Shown: positions 24,101 through 36,806, counted from the first letter of the stretch. The stretch: 64,000 nt of DNA from Podospora bellae-mahoneyi (GCF_035222275.1 NW_026946360.1:1-64000), one strand, 5' to 3'. Numbers and translations are program-made. Notes: generated by a model not told the origin, from the sequence alone.

Positions 24101-27100
24101 AATTAAAAAGAAAAGTTAAACTATAGTTATTTAAAGTATATTATATTAACGATAAGTAAAGTAAAGAACTATAGAAATATTTAAACGAAAATTTAAAAAA
24201 GCTATATTAAAGAATTTATATTATTAGTAAAATATTTTATTTTCTTTATACCGAAAAAGGATAATAGTTTATAATTATATATAAATTACCGGTAATTAAA
24301 TAACAAAACGATAAAAAATAATTACCCGCTACTATTAATATTTAGGTTATAAAGTTAATTAACCGGAGTACGATACTTTATACGCTTAGATATGCCTATT
24401 AAATACGCTTATATACGGATTAAAGAAAGAAATAAATAGAAAATAGCGTTTCGTATACCCTATAATTATTTCGAGTATTTTATAATACTATTTAAGTTAA
24501 TTAATACGCCCGCGACGTTCTAATTTTTCGTTAATTATATAATACGGAAGTACTTTAATAAAATAATAGTATATTATTTTAACGATATTTTTATTTACTT
24601 ACGTACTTTAAAGAAATATAAACGGTACGTATAAAAGATACTCGACGCGCTATACGGAACCGGACTTTTAATTAATAAAGAGAAAAGTAAGTTCTATATA
24701 TAAAAAATAATATATTTAAAATATTTAATATTATTAAGTAAAGTTCGTATAAAACCTAAAAAAATTATAGTAATTAAAAACTAACTTACACCGTAATTAT
24801 AAATATACGTTAAAGAATTCTTAGGGTTTATAAATTTTTATTAAATATTTATTCGAGGGTACGTAAGTATCGCGAAACGTTTTAATTATTTAATTAAGAA
24901 AGATATAAAATCCTAATAAGGATAGGAAAAAAAATAAGCTTTTTAAAAACTAAAAAAGATTATTTTAAAGGAACCGGTACTTAAATTATTAAACCTTAAT
25001 CGATTATTTAAAGTTAAAGTAAATATATTAAACTATATAATCGGTAAATAATTAAAATAAAAAAATAATAATAATAAATTATATTTAATAACTTTTTTCG
25101 AAAAGCTTAAGGAAATACGTTAAAACTATTTAATTTATAATAAAAATTATTTACTATTATCGAAACGTTCGAAAAGTAAAAGCTATATTTTAATAATATT
25201 AAATATAAAATATAGGTCTATACGGATTATAAAAATCTACGGTACTTTACTATTACGAAGATCCTTAATGTACGGTAAATATAATAGTTAGAGTTCCTTT
25301 CGGAATTTAATTTCTAAATTAATTATAAGAAAGGATCGGAAAATATTAAAGTAAATATATTTAACCGGCGTACCGATTACTATAAGGATATATTTAAAGA
25401 GTTATTATTATTATTCGAAAAGGCGTTTAATAATATTTTTAAATATTTATTATAACTGTAAATAAAGTATTATATAATATATCGGAAAAAAGTTACTTTT
25501 AATAAATATTAAAGGAAATTAAGTATTAATATTATAAAATAATATTAGTAAGAAAAACTAAAGCTATAGGGTATTTAAAAAAATAATTAGGGAAGGCTAT
25601 AGTATAGAAATCGGACGTACGTAAAGTTAAGTAATCGGATAATATTAGTAATAAATATTTACGTATCGAAGTTCGGAGGATATATAGGTATCGCTAAAAT
25701 TATAAAAAAAATTAAATAGTACTTTAATTAATTAAGGATTAAAGATAACGTTAAGGAAGCTATTTAATTATATTATATATACGAAAGAACGAAGGTTATA
25801 AAGTATAAACTTTATAGATTTTTAAAGCTATTATTAATAGTAAAACGGCTATAGAGTTTAATTATTATAAACTTTATTATTAAATTATTAAAGTTTAAAA
25901 ATATAGTAATTAGCGTTAAATATAATAGTATATTAACGATAATTAATAGGCTTATTAAATAAATATATTTTTTATTATATAAAAATATTTAATCGGTAAA
26001 GTAATTAACGGATATAATATTATAGTATATTATAGTAATATATATATAATTAAAAAGGTTTATTACGGATTATAATATTAAATTTATATTAAAGTTTTAA
26101 AGAATATTAATAACGAAGTTAAGAGTAATAAATAAAGTGTTATTAGCCTATTATTTTTAAATAAATAGTTAAACGGAGCGGCTTAACTAAATTGTAGAAT
26201 AATATTTATAGAATTATATTAATTTTAAATAAAACGATTAGGTTAAACTATTATTTATAGTATAATTAGCGTATAATATATTGCTAACGGAAACTACGAA
26301 AGTTATATCCTTTTTTACGAACTTCGATTACGAGGCAGACTTACGGTAAGGACTTACGGTTAAAGTACCTAGGGCCGGAATTAAAATAAATAAAATATAT
26401 ATACTTTACGGTAAATTTAAATAAAAACTAAAGTTTATAAAGGAAAAAATACGGAAATACTATAATATTAAAAGGCTTAAAGGACCTCGCTTTAAAAAAA
26501 AAAATATAATATTTCTTTTTATATATAATTTATATACTAAAAGACTTAGTAAGAAGCTAGATTATAGACGAGTAAGCCCGTTTAAGGTTAAAAGGAAAAT
26601 ATCGGAAACGGTATTCGAACTAAAGTTACCCCGTACGATACGTTTATAATTATATACTTTTTATATCTCGTTTCTGGAGCCCGTATTACCGGTAAGTAAG
26701 GCTAATATATAGGTTATGGCGGAGGATAAAGAAAAAAAGTACGATATAAAAAAAATATTAGATTTATAGTTTAATAAAGATTATTTAAAGTATTTAATTA
26801 ATTAATTAAAATATTTAATTATAAATAATTTATAAAAACTATAAATATATTTTAATTACTTAAAAAAACTAAAAGAATTTTATTAATAATATTTAAATTA
26901 ACTAAAATCTAAATAAATAAAAAATAATTTAAGCGTAAAAGGACTTTACCGGGCCCTCTTAAGTTTAAAAAAACTTTAATAAAATTCGAACTTACGCTTT
27001 TAGTAAAATAATTAATATATTATATACTATATTACGAGGTTAAAAAGTATAAAGAGGATTAAATATAAATAATACTATACGCTTTAATTACTTTAAAAGG

Positions 27101-27830
27101 TAAAAAGTATATTATTAGCGGTATCCTACGTAATTAAGAAAGAAAGACTAACTATACCGGAATTAAAAGAAAGATCGGTAAATTAATTAAGGCTTAAAGT
27201 AGGATTTAAAAAGGAAAAAGTTAAAGTAAAAGTAATAGTAAAAGAAAAAGTAACGGAGGTATTCGTTACCGGTAAGCTATACGGGATAGTAAGCCGCACG
27301 GAGGACTCTCTCTCTTCTTCCTTAAAGAGGCGAGATTCGCGACGAAAGGTAATAAAGGCTTGTATTTCGAAGGTACGTAATTATACTTTAAAACGAAGGA
27401 ACTTACTTAAAGTAATTTATTTTTCGGTATCTAAACGTTTTTTCTCCTTAATAAAAGGATAGACTATAGGGTTAGTAAAGAAGCGTACGGTAGTCTAAAA
27501 AAAGACTTACGATCTATACTATAAATATTATAGTAGGAGCGACTCGACTTAATATACGGAAGGCATCGGTCCTATCGAAAGGAAGCTACGTATTTAAAAT
27601 TATTTTTTTTATAATAGGTATATTCGGGTATAATAAAGCCGAATTTTTTAAAGAAAAGTATTTAATTACGGCGACGGTTAGTATTTATATAAATAGGTTT
27701 CTTTATACGGTTAAATATAACGGTAGGATAAAAAAAAAAAATTTATTATAGGGGTACTATAGGAAAAGGGGATTAAAGATTATTTTAAGAATATAGTTGC
27801 CGGGACGTCGACCTAGGAAGAGAAGTATTA

Positions 27831-28274
27831 TATTATAGTTAATTTAACGGTAAGCTACGTAATATATAAGGCGCGGGGCGTCCCTAACTAATTATTAAGA
27901 AAACTAGAAAGTAATTAATTAAGGCTAGCTAAAAGTATTACGGCGCTAAGAGACCTAAGTAGTCTGTAGGATGTAAAATGCTACGGGTAATCGAAGGTAT
28001 AGCACGATAAGTACTTTGTAAAATGTAAAGTGCTAGGAATAATCGGGGCCGTAGTAGGGCGAGTACCTTAGGGCCCCGAGGTCTATATATACGGAGGAAC
28101 TGGCTAGTGTAGATAGATAGTTCCGCAGTATATAATTCAAATTATATTCACGGCATTTTATATTTACATTGAGATATCTTATCGTACAATGTCTAGCTAT
28201 ACCGAACCAGGATTATTCAAAAGTAGCCTTCAACCGGTATCCCTTTTAGAGGTTCTGGATAGGGGTTCGTTATA
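27831..28274 (+). repeat. 3' long terminal repeat
   Basis: 444 bp, same length as its partner. Here the part facing the interior is RIP-altered and the last roughly 190 bp keep normal composition, the mirror image of the 5' copy. Confidence 0.8.
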
Positions 28275-28279
28275 AATAT

Positions 28280-29373
28280 TTTTTAAAATAAATAATTATT
28301 TTTATATAATTAATGAATAATGAAAGAAATATTAAATTTACATTGAAAATATAGTAGTTCAATATAGACTTTATAAAATTAATTTTCAATATATTAAAGA
28401 TACACATATTTTTATATTATTTTTAAAAAATAATAAAAGTGAATAATGAAAAGAAAGATAGGAGTATATAATAATAATATTTAATTTAAAAGTTATTTTA
28501 ATTTATTTATTAATTATATTAAAGTAGTAAAAAAGTAATTTAAAATTTAATATAAATATATTAAAGTAAGGGTTAGTAGAAGCTTAGATTTTTTTTAATA
28601 TCTGAAGCTTATATATTATATATAATATAAATTTTAAAATATATTTCAAATTATTTTTATATATTTGATTATATATGAATTTAATAAATAATATATATTT
28701 TATCAAAATATTTTCATATTAGTTTTAAATATATTATATAACTATAAATATACTTTTTATAAAGAATTATTTTTGTTATTAAAATATTAAAATATACATT
28801 ATATTAATAGAAATTATAATAATACATAATACTATTTAATTATACAAATTAAAATATTTAATTTAAATATAATTCATTTATGAAATCATATTCTAAAACT
28901 TTAATTTTAATTTAATAATAATAATATGATTAAATTAAGGCTAATTTAATATAGCTTTAATATGAGGAGTTTAAATAGGGGAAGGGTAAGTTATATTAGA
29001 ATAAATTATATTAATAATATTTTAAATAATAAAGTTATGAAAAATGATTCAAAGATTAATAATTAAATAATATATAGGGCCTTTAATAAAAATAAAAAAA
29101 ATTAAGAATATTATTAATTTTTTTTTTAAATTTTATAAAGAAGGTTTTAATATTAAGGAATATAATATAATATTTTTAAACCTTCATTTTTTATTAATAA
29201 TACCTTTTTAAAAATATATAAAGGCCTGAATTTATTTATAAAACTCTTTCATTTTTATGTATATATAAAATTTATGAAAACTTTTAATATTATTTTTTTT
29301 AAAAAATATATTAAGTAAATTAATTAAAGATTTATTAATATTAATAATTTTAAATATAAGTTTTAAGTATAAT
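28280..29373. repeat. Very AT-rich tract without CpG (right flank of the retroelement)
   Basis: About 1.1 kb, nearly pure A+T, no CpG seen by eye but CpA and TpG present. No coding potential. Same character as 19951-20745, so the retroelement probably landed inside one older AT-rich tract. Confidence 0.6.
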
Positions 29374-29814
29374 TATGACGAACCCCTATCCAGAACCTCT
29401 GAAAGGGATACTGGTTAAAGGCTACTTCTAAATAATCCTGGTTCGGTACAGCTAAACAGCGTACAACAATGGCTTGTCTCGATCACAACAGTTTAGATAC
29501 CAACGATTGTGACTTGTATTGCATACTGCGGAACTGTCTATCCACACCAGCCAGTTCCTCCGTATATATAGACCTCGGGGCCCTGAGGTGCTCGCCCTGC
29601 TACGGCCCCGATCACTCCTAGCACATTGCATCCTGCGAAGTGCTCGTCGTGCTATCATCCCGAGCATCTTGCATCCTGCAGAGTGCTCGTGCTTCTTGGC
29701 GCCATAGCACTTTTGGCCAGCCTTGATTGGCTGCCTCCTGATTTCCCTAATGATTGGCTAGGGACGCCCCGCGCCCCACGTACTGCACGACCTGCCGTTG
29801 GGTTAACTGTGACA
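29374..29814 (-). mobile_element. Solo LTR of the same retroelement family, inverted
   Basis: A 441 bp inverted relative of the LTRs at 20751 and 27831, reading TGTCACAGTTAACC from 29814 downwards and ending in the TTCGTCATA-type terminus at 29374. Base composition is normal over its whole length. No target duplication is visible, and no internal element sequence adjoins it. It lies between AT-rich DNA and the 3' end of the NACHT gene. Confidence 0.75.
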
Positions 29815-30010
29815 CTTAGCCGTTTATTTTTTAAAATCTGCTTGCCCTCTGTCCTAAGTATATTGGATAACTTGTACTTAATAAACTGCCATCAAACCAG
29901 TTAGCTTAGGCTAGTCGATTAAAGAAATAATATATATATATATATTCGTAACCGAGAGTATAATACTTTTTAGGAATAGTATCATTTTTATAACGCTAGC
30001 CCGCCATAAA

Positions 30011-33000
30011 CTATTTCCAATATATTATAATAGTTCCTTCCGCTAGGTTTGAGTTATCTTCCGCACTATTAATACTAAATATAATATTTCTAGCCCAATC
30101 CCAAAAAGACCCAAGAAGGAAGGCTACGTTGACGTTCACAAGAAGCCCGAACCTCTCACCTGGGTAGTGTTTGAGCCCGTCTTTGAAGCCTGTATAAGAT
30201 TCCTCCATCCAGTGCGTAATGGGACTGGTGTTGTCGTCACCCCGTGTGAATGTGAAGATTTTTCTGTTTCTGTCGTCCTCTCCCAAGGTGATGAACCATT
30301 CGCACAACTTGACAACATTAACGAGAAGTTCCATGTCATTGAAACCGTCTACAACAAGTCCCATCCTGCTATTTAATAGGACAAGCTCAAGCCAGGCAGC
30401 AAACATCGTGGTCGTCCTCCATAGCAATGGTGGCTTATCCTGAAACAAAGCCTGCCACGAAACGGCGCGTCTACTCGGAATGATGTTTCCAGTACGAAGC
30501 AGATAAGACACCGTATTGAAAGAACTTCTGAGGCGTTTTGTTCTTTCGTATATTGAATACCACAAGAAAGACGACGCGTGCCGTGTGTGCAGCGCAGTGA
30601 ATAGCAGGTAAGTCCGGTAGCTTGATGAAAATGAACCAAAGGCTTTCTCATTATGCTCGATGTCATGTATGAACCACGGTGTAGGAGCCCATTGTGCCAT
30701 TACACCAAGGAAAGTAGTTTGTAAAGCAGAGAGGGCCTGGAAGAACCATCGAGATTTCTGGGAAATACGGCGGAGTTGGTGAATGAAGCATATGAAATTG
30801 ACCCCATATTTGAGCTCCATTGATGTCCCATTTATGGAAGAAGCTCCTGAAACGAATAGTGAGACAGGGTTCTGCTCGTACCTCATGCCCCAAGATAGCT
30901 GGCTGATGACTGAGACGAGACTCTCATTGCCACAAGGGACGGTTTCGGATACATAACCTTTGGGGTCGAAAAAAGCGGCCATCTCAAGATAGGCTTCCAT
31001 GAGGCTCAAAGTACGATCTGCCGGTGTAGAGCTGTCATATTTAAGTATCGCTGACCTTGCACGGTTTCTTTAAGAAAGTCCTTGGCCGAGCGATGGATGA
31101 AGTTGATCTTCGGCCTTACGTTTGGCTTGGACTCAGAGACTTCAACCAAGCCAGCAGATCGGGCCACAATTTCCCTCCCAAATTTTGAACGACTCTTGAT
31201 GAACTGATCACCAGCCATGGCAACATTGCTTTGATCGTTTATCATCGCAGATCGGAACGCGGCATTGTTGGCTAGGAATATGGCAGTGGCACCCCCGTCC
31301 GGTCCAAAGCACCCTCCAAACGCAACACCGTACTCATCGTGATTGAGAAGGAGGTTGAGGTACCTCGCGGCCTCTTCGCGATACACCTGGTTATCTTCAT
31401 TGTGCCGGTTCCACTTATCCTGGTACAGTGCGTTCAGGCCGTCGGGTAAAGCGTCCAGTCGTCGTTGAAGCTCATCCGGTGAATCCTCATGAACTAAACC
31501 CCTTTGAAGACTTTTCACGGTCAGCGCCGCCCATAAGAAAACGCCATCTGCCCTGTAGGCAATCTCGCCGATCAAATCACGGAATGAATCTGAACGCTCA
31601 AACTTGGCAGCTGTGCAAGATCGCCGCTGCTCCTTGGCAAAGCTTTTAATGTCGCGTCTTGTGAGGTCCTGGACTCGAAACGACGGTCTTATACTTAGTT
31701 GCCGATTGAAGATTACCTCCGGGCGACTCGATGCGCAAACCTTCATGTTTGGAAGCGTGCATATATCATTGACAAGTTGCAAGAGTGCAAAAGATCCGTC
31801 GGAAGGATCGACTTGGTCGAGGCCATCGAGGAATATGAGGGCCGGTACGCACGAGCTTGCGAGAACATGAAGAAGTGTTTCCCGCAACTCCTTTGTTGAC
31901 CAATCAGTGTAAACCTCCTTTGACTTTGCTTTGCTGGAGCCAAGCTGCCGGACGATATCAATGTAGACTTCCACACGTTCGCTAACCAGCTGGTATAGCA
32001 AAGAGCACAGGAGTCCCCTGATACTTCGTTCCATCTCTTGGCCAGCCAGCCAGAAGAAGTGGGAGATCATTAGAGCTCCAGGGTAAGCCAGCTCTAGATG
32101 TCTCCTTGTCCGGTGATCGTGGAGCAGGAATTTCATCAATGTGCTCTTTCCAGATCCTGGCTTGCCACTAATCCAGAAAAGTGGTTCATTGACGGATGTA
32201 AGCCATTCAACGAGACCAACCGACACTTCTTCTTCGTCACTCGAATCCTCATGTACGCTCTCAATGTCGCTTCCATACTGGCTAGTTCCGTCAGATCCAA
32301 CATCGTCAAGCCCAGAGCCTTCAGAAGAACTGTCGTCGGATGTTTCTGCATTGGCTGATGTTCTAAACACCCACTCAAACGTTGTGATGTAGCTATCGGT
32401 GACATTGTTCCGTCGTTCGTTCATGCTTGGGTACTTCAAGCTTGCTAAAAGCCGTTGCAGGTCGTCACGTTTGGCGAGAAGAGCTGATTCTTCTTGCAGT
32501 CGCGTAGAAAGCTGGGAAACATGTTGGCGTGTGTGTGTGGACTCGCTAGCTATTTTGGTGTTGAGGTTACCGAACTCGTTGTTGAACAGCTCTGTTAACT
32601 GCGTGTGGCCTTGCGAGCGAGCGTTGATGAAGTGCTGCAAAGTACTCTCCAGACCAGAAAAGCCTCGACTAGCCTGGATCTCAAGAGCCTTTCCCTGAGT
32701 ACTGTTGAATCTTCATGTTAGAACTCTCCAGTGGATATGGATGTGTCGCGGCCAGGCTGCCGAACATGTAGGTCCAGGACCACTTACCAGATATCAGCCA
32801 ACAGATTGTTTCCAGAGCCTTTTACCCATCCATCATTGTCTTCTCCAACTTTTCAATTTTCCGCCGATGAATCAAAACCTTCATAGTTTCTAGTAATGAA
32901 GTCGAAAGTTTTCCCCGTGAGGAGGAAGGGCATATCTTCGCAATCTCCGCTTCCAGCTCTTGGGCCGCCCCCACACTCCTGGTAGCGATGGCCAACAGTT

Positions 33001-33214
33001 TTGTTTCGTTGGCGTTTAATTTCATTGGGATAAGTGGAGTGCACCGCTTTTCCACTATTTCGCAGAACCCCTTTAGGTCTTGAACTCGGTCGTTGAGGGT
33101 TGGGTCTGGTGTGCCTGTCTTTAAAATCTTGCGGCACGTCGCGAATGTCAACTCGGCGAAGGTGATGACCTGCATGACGCCGCAGGCGAGTGAAAAGGCC
33201 TGCATGCCGGACAT
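30011..33214 (-). CDS. NACHT-domain STAND (NLR-like) protein
   Basis: Three exons, complement(30011-31017, 31056-32701, 32826-33214), about 1013 residues. Introns of 124 bp (GTAAAA...ACAG) and 38 bp (GTCAGC...GGCAG) join the frame as MMDG-TQGKAL and ETVQ-D-RTLSL. Residues 1-125 form a helical N-terminal domain (MSGMQAFSLACGVMQVITFAE) like that of fungal STAND proteins. An acidic linker follows, then a NACHT NTPase with Walker A GKPGSGKST (about 309-317), Walker B ALIFLDGLDQVD and the sensor-like CASSRPE. The C-terminal 330 residues contain HRSAKDFL, typical for the end of the fungal NACHT module, but no ankyrin, WD40 or TPR repeats. The last 20-25 codons run into AT-rich sequence, so the true C-terminus may have been lost or altered. 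The expected role is non-self recognition or programmed cell death at fusion. The ATG at 33214 is chosen because it starts the helical domain. Confidence 0.75.
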
Positions 33215-33625
33215 CTTCTCCTTCTGTCGCTGAGATTCCAAGAACAGGAGCTTCCTGTGTCGGTTTGTCTGGTTGACAATCAAGAAGGGACAAGTTGGTG
33301 CCTATGCTGTCGTGCCTCATTGCCGATCGGAATGGACAGGCACCCAACTTCACGCATAGGTCCCTGAGGTATTTCTGCAGAACGACGGATAACTGACCAA
33401 TAAAGGTTGAAAGGCTTCACTCCAGTACACCTAGACCACCTGAAGTCAATATTTCAATGTTGCCCAATACCGTGGCGGAGTAAGCACTCCAGATGTTTTG
33501 ATCAAAGAGATTGATGATCGTTGCATATGGGATCGATACTCTCAGGGATCCCTCCATATATAGAGCAACATATGGGTACAGTACACCTGGAGACCGTGAT
33601 AGATACCATTCCTAATGAACACCCC
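33215..33625. other. Intergenic between the NACHT gene start and the 3' end of the next minus-strand gene
   Basis: Holds the NACHT gene promoter. No gene or clear motif seen. Confidence 0.4.
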
Positions 33626-34883
33626 CTACACCAGCCGCATTCGCAGCAACACAATAGAAATGTGCCAACGTCTCCGCACAGTCCCAATCCTTGTTACACA
33701 GTACTGCCACCCCCAATCGTCGATTGCCCTCCAGTCAGCTTCCGCACCCACAAGCCCCGGCGCATCAGCATGATTGACATTGTAACGAAACAAAGCCTGA
33801 CATCTCAAGCACCTCGCCTTGACCGCAAAATCTGGAACCGTCATAGGCAAGCACCTCTCATTGGCATGGTTCGCAAAACGCGCCGCTTGATTCTGCCAGA
33901 GTGTAATGGTGCCTGATCTAATAATCTCGGCGGCATTGTCCGACAGAATCCGAGCGACATCCTCTTCTGCGTCGTAGAACTCTTGATACACGGCATCAGA
34001 TCGTCCGACGACATTGAATGCCGGCTGTCCACCCCCGCCGAGCAGGACGATCGGCGGCAAGGTTTGACGCTGAGCACGAGCATAATTGGCCGCCGCCCAG
34101 AGAGATGTGAAGTGGAACCAGTTGTCTTTGGAAGTGGTGATGACGTGGGTGCCGTTGTTGGCACCGGCACAAACGAACATGACCCGAGGGAGGCCGCGCT
34201 GTTGGTATACATGGTTGCGTGGGCGACATGTCAGGAGGTTGTTCAACGAGTTGCGAAAGGCGGCTGGCCAAGACGTGTTAGAAAGATAAAGGTGTGGATA
34301 CTTTTCCAGGAAGTTACAACATACCCAAATTTGGCGATGTATCAGCGACAATACGTAATAGCAATTCTAGAAACCCCAGAGCACTGATGTTTTGAGAAGT
34401 ATCCTCATCCGAATTAGTCCATTGATTAATGTCGGTGAGAATCCCTCGGTGTTGGGCGTTATGTGGAAGTTGTTCGGCATTAGGAACGTTGAAAATTCTC
34501 CTCTCGATAGTCTCAATCGTAGCGGAAATTCCCCAGAGAAAGTCAAGGAAGTTCAGGTCAGCCGTGGTGGGGAAGCCGCCCCCAAGGCGATACCGACGTT
34601 CCCGAGCTACTTCCCCCATCGGACCGAGTACAAGCCAGTAGCCAAGCCGAACAAGATCTACGGCATCATCAAGATGCACTCCACCGGCCCCGTGACCTAT
34701 CTGAGCGGCAGACACGATGTTGAGAAAGTCTTGATACAGAAGCCAAATGTTTCGAATGGCATCTTGCGCACATTGCCAAGTGTCCTGGAAAATAAACGGC
34801 TGGTTTCTGATCTGTCGTCTTGCAGCGGCCCGGGTTGGGGCTCTTTGGTTGTAAATGCGCGGGTGCTCTCTGAAGACAGCCAT
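33626..34883 (-). CDS. Two-exon gene of unknown function
   Basis: Exons complement(33626-34263, 34325-34883) give 398 residues. The 61 bp intron (GTATGT, branch CTAAC, acceptor CCAG) joins as SPNL-A-AFRNSL. Both exons are fully open and frame-consistent, so the gene looks real. No signal peptide or TM helix. The N-terminal half is helical and Arg-rich at the start (RAPTRAAARRQIRNQ). The C-terminal half contains VMFVCAGANNGTHVITTS and NWFHFTSLWAAANYARAQR, a Gly run (LLGGGGQP) and a Cys cluster C-x8-C? ending in ARCLRCQALF plus a later WQYC that could bind a metal. I cannot place it in a family. It lies directly upstream of the NACHT gene in the same orientation. Confidence 0.6.
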
Positions 34884-35665
34884 ACTTAAGAGTATTGTTG
34901 AAGAGATATTGACAATAATATTGGCAGATGGGACAGGATTTGCTTAGCTAGGAAGAGATAGACGCCAATGCAAGGGACCTTATATGACTCGACTTTGCAG
35001 CATCAAGCCCATCCAACCCGTAACATCTAACCATAAACACTAGGAAGGTACTCGGGTTACCTTGGCTATTGAGCAAAGGATCATTCAAGGAGTGCTCTGC
35101 GATACTTTCAGCTCATCCTGAGACTTGGCACGCATACCGCCTTGTACTCAGATCCTGTCCCCAGGAGGTGCAAATGGTGATTCAACTCGGATTAAGATCA
35201 GTTTTTATCTGTGATAGATAAACTTTATTGGAGAATGTTCGTCAATGCGCCGCTCTCGAGGGGCGTTCATTTTCTGGAATGGCTGTCATCACAACAGCTG
35301 AACTTGACTGCGCCCCCATCGAATGCAACCACACCGCTCAGTACATATCCGCGCTCATGATCCAGGCGCAATAGAGTAACCTGAGCAGCTCCAACAGTGA
35401 GGAATTGGAATCCAGGGCCACATTTTGCGCCCAGGTAATATATATGCTCGCTCGTTCTTTATGTCGGGCATCTTCTCTCACCACCTAGAACACACTTCCA
35501 ACATCCATCCATAATAACCGTTCACTTTGCTTAAAGACGATTCCAAGATCCGACATACCCCCTTTATGTCTCACAGCCAACTCCTGACCCCCTTAACCCC
35601 TTAACCCCTGACTGAACCCCTATTCACGGGACCCACTTTCTGTTGACATCCCCACTTTCAACACC
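34884..35665. promoter_or_regulatory. Divergent promoter region
   Basis: 780 bp between divergent starts at 34883 and 35666. A short run of CCCCTTAA-like units (35587-35612) and a TATA-like stretch near 35440 are visible; no regulatory protein site is claimed. Confidence 0.3.
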
Positions 35666-36503
35666 ATGGCAACCCAAAACAATCCCAACTTTCAGGCCAT
35701 CAAAGATGCAATCACGGAATCCATCCGGAAAGGTTTCTTCCCCCCATCTTCCGCGTCATATCTCTTACCAGGCTAACCTTTCACTCCCAGACGGCTTACC
35801 CACCGACCTCCTCGCCCTCGTCCGCTCCAAAACCCGCTCCCCCGAAGCCTACCTCGCCTGGACCCAAAACAACCTCCTTCAAAAGATCAATTCCCCACCA
35901 GCTAAACTGCCCGCCGCTGATGCCTTGACAAAGATCCAGTCCCTGCCAGCCAACTTCACCAACCTCCAAGCCATCATGGCCTTCACCGATGCCCTGAACA
36001 ATAACTCAGTCCCTATCCCCTTATTCCAGTCAACAACAACTCAATACCTCGTCGTGGTCAAAGCAGGCGCTTTATCCCTCTCCGTACCCCCCATCATTGT
36101 CAGTTCCCTGCACCAAACCGATGTAGAAGTAGACAACAGAACCAAAGTCCATCCATTCTTTTGCTCCTTGACCCATCCCTCGTCTACCACTCTCCCAAAG
36201 TACGTCTACCCTGTTGGGCAACTATACCACAAACCGTCCACGGGAGATGAATTAGCCGAGACGAACTACGCTGTGGTGATTGATGTTCTCGGTCAGGATC
36301 ATGGGATTTGGTTGGTTTGGAACAGGAGGGGCTTTAGTGCCGAGGCTGATGACGAGGTGGTTACTGATCCCGCGAAGGAAAAGTCTTTGTTTATTGGGCT
36401 AGATGCGACTAAGAACTTTGAGGCTGTTCAGGTTGCGGGAAAGCTTTCTGAGTGGAAATTGGGGGCTGACAGGGCGAGTGTTTTGACTTTTTGGGGAGTT
36501 TGA
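35666..36503 (+). CDS. Hypothetical protein
   Basis: Two exons (35666-35732, 35791-36503) give 259 residues. The ATG at 35666 follows CACC and begins MATQNNPNFQAIKDAITE. The 58 bp intron (GTTTCT donor, branch GCTAACC, acceptor CCCAG) joins as SIRK-DGLPTD, which reads more naturally than the uninterrupted frame from 35643. The protein is soluble, has a helical N-terminus and a beta-rich C-terminal half (YVYPVGQLYHKP, YAVVIDVLGQDHGIWLVWN). No family recognised. It ends TTTWGV-like at the TGA 36501. It is convergent with the AA9 gene. Confidence 0.6.
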
Positions 36504-36806
36504 AGGGAACGCAAGGAGGGCAAAGGTGGAAGGGGAGATCGTGGTTGGTGTGGCTAAGGTGGAGGAGTTGGGGAGAGTGTTACCTGGGGCTGGGGTGGTT
36601 GATTGGGGTCTGGAGGGCCGAGGCCGGAAGCGTAGGGGATATTAATGTGGGTGGCATGGTGAGATAGGGTTGGAACTTGATAAATAGAGTGACAGAGCTT
36701 CATTCTATTGATTAGCTGCGCCTCACTGTGAATCCAATGCCTAGACTTGATAGCCGTTAAACAAAGACACAGAGCTAAAAGGTAACCCCTCATAACCCTT
36801 AGATAC
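36504..36806. terminator. Convergent 3' region
   Basis: About 300 bp between the convergent hypothetical and AA9 genes; both transcripts must end here. No distinct signal asserted. Confidence 0.3.

Larger units (their letters stand above)
20751..28274 (+). mobile_element. Decayed LTR retrotransposon, probably Ty3/gypsy order
   Basis: Fossil element, 7.5 kb, complete in length: two 444 bp long terminal repeats (20751-21194 and 27831-28274) in direct orientation, bounded by the 5 bp target duplication AATAT at 20746-20750 and 28275-28279. The interior is heavily RIP-mutated: CpA and TpG are nearly absent while CpG persists, and it has no usable reading frame. Faint pol-like character, including a reverse-transcriptase-like stretch around 24.4-24.6 kb followed by integrase-like sequence further right, suggests Ty3/gypsy order. 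It is broken very many times over. Similar outer parts of the LTRs suggest an insertion that is not ancient but was inactivated early. Confidence 0.8.

Noticed and set aside
19951-29373. Centromere or mitochondrial insertion as source of the AT-rich block
   Set aside because: The block contains a defined LTR element and a mutated copy of a nearby transposon, and no mitochondrial gene was recognised; RIP explains it more simply. Dinucleotide counts would settle it.
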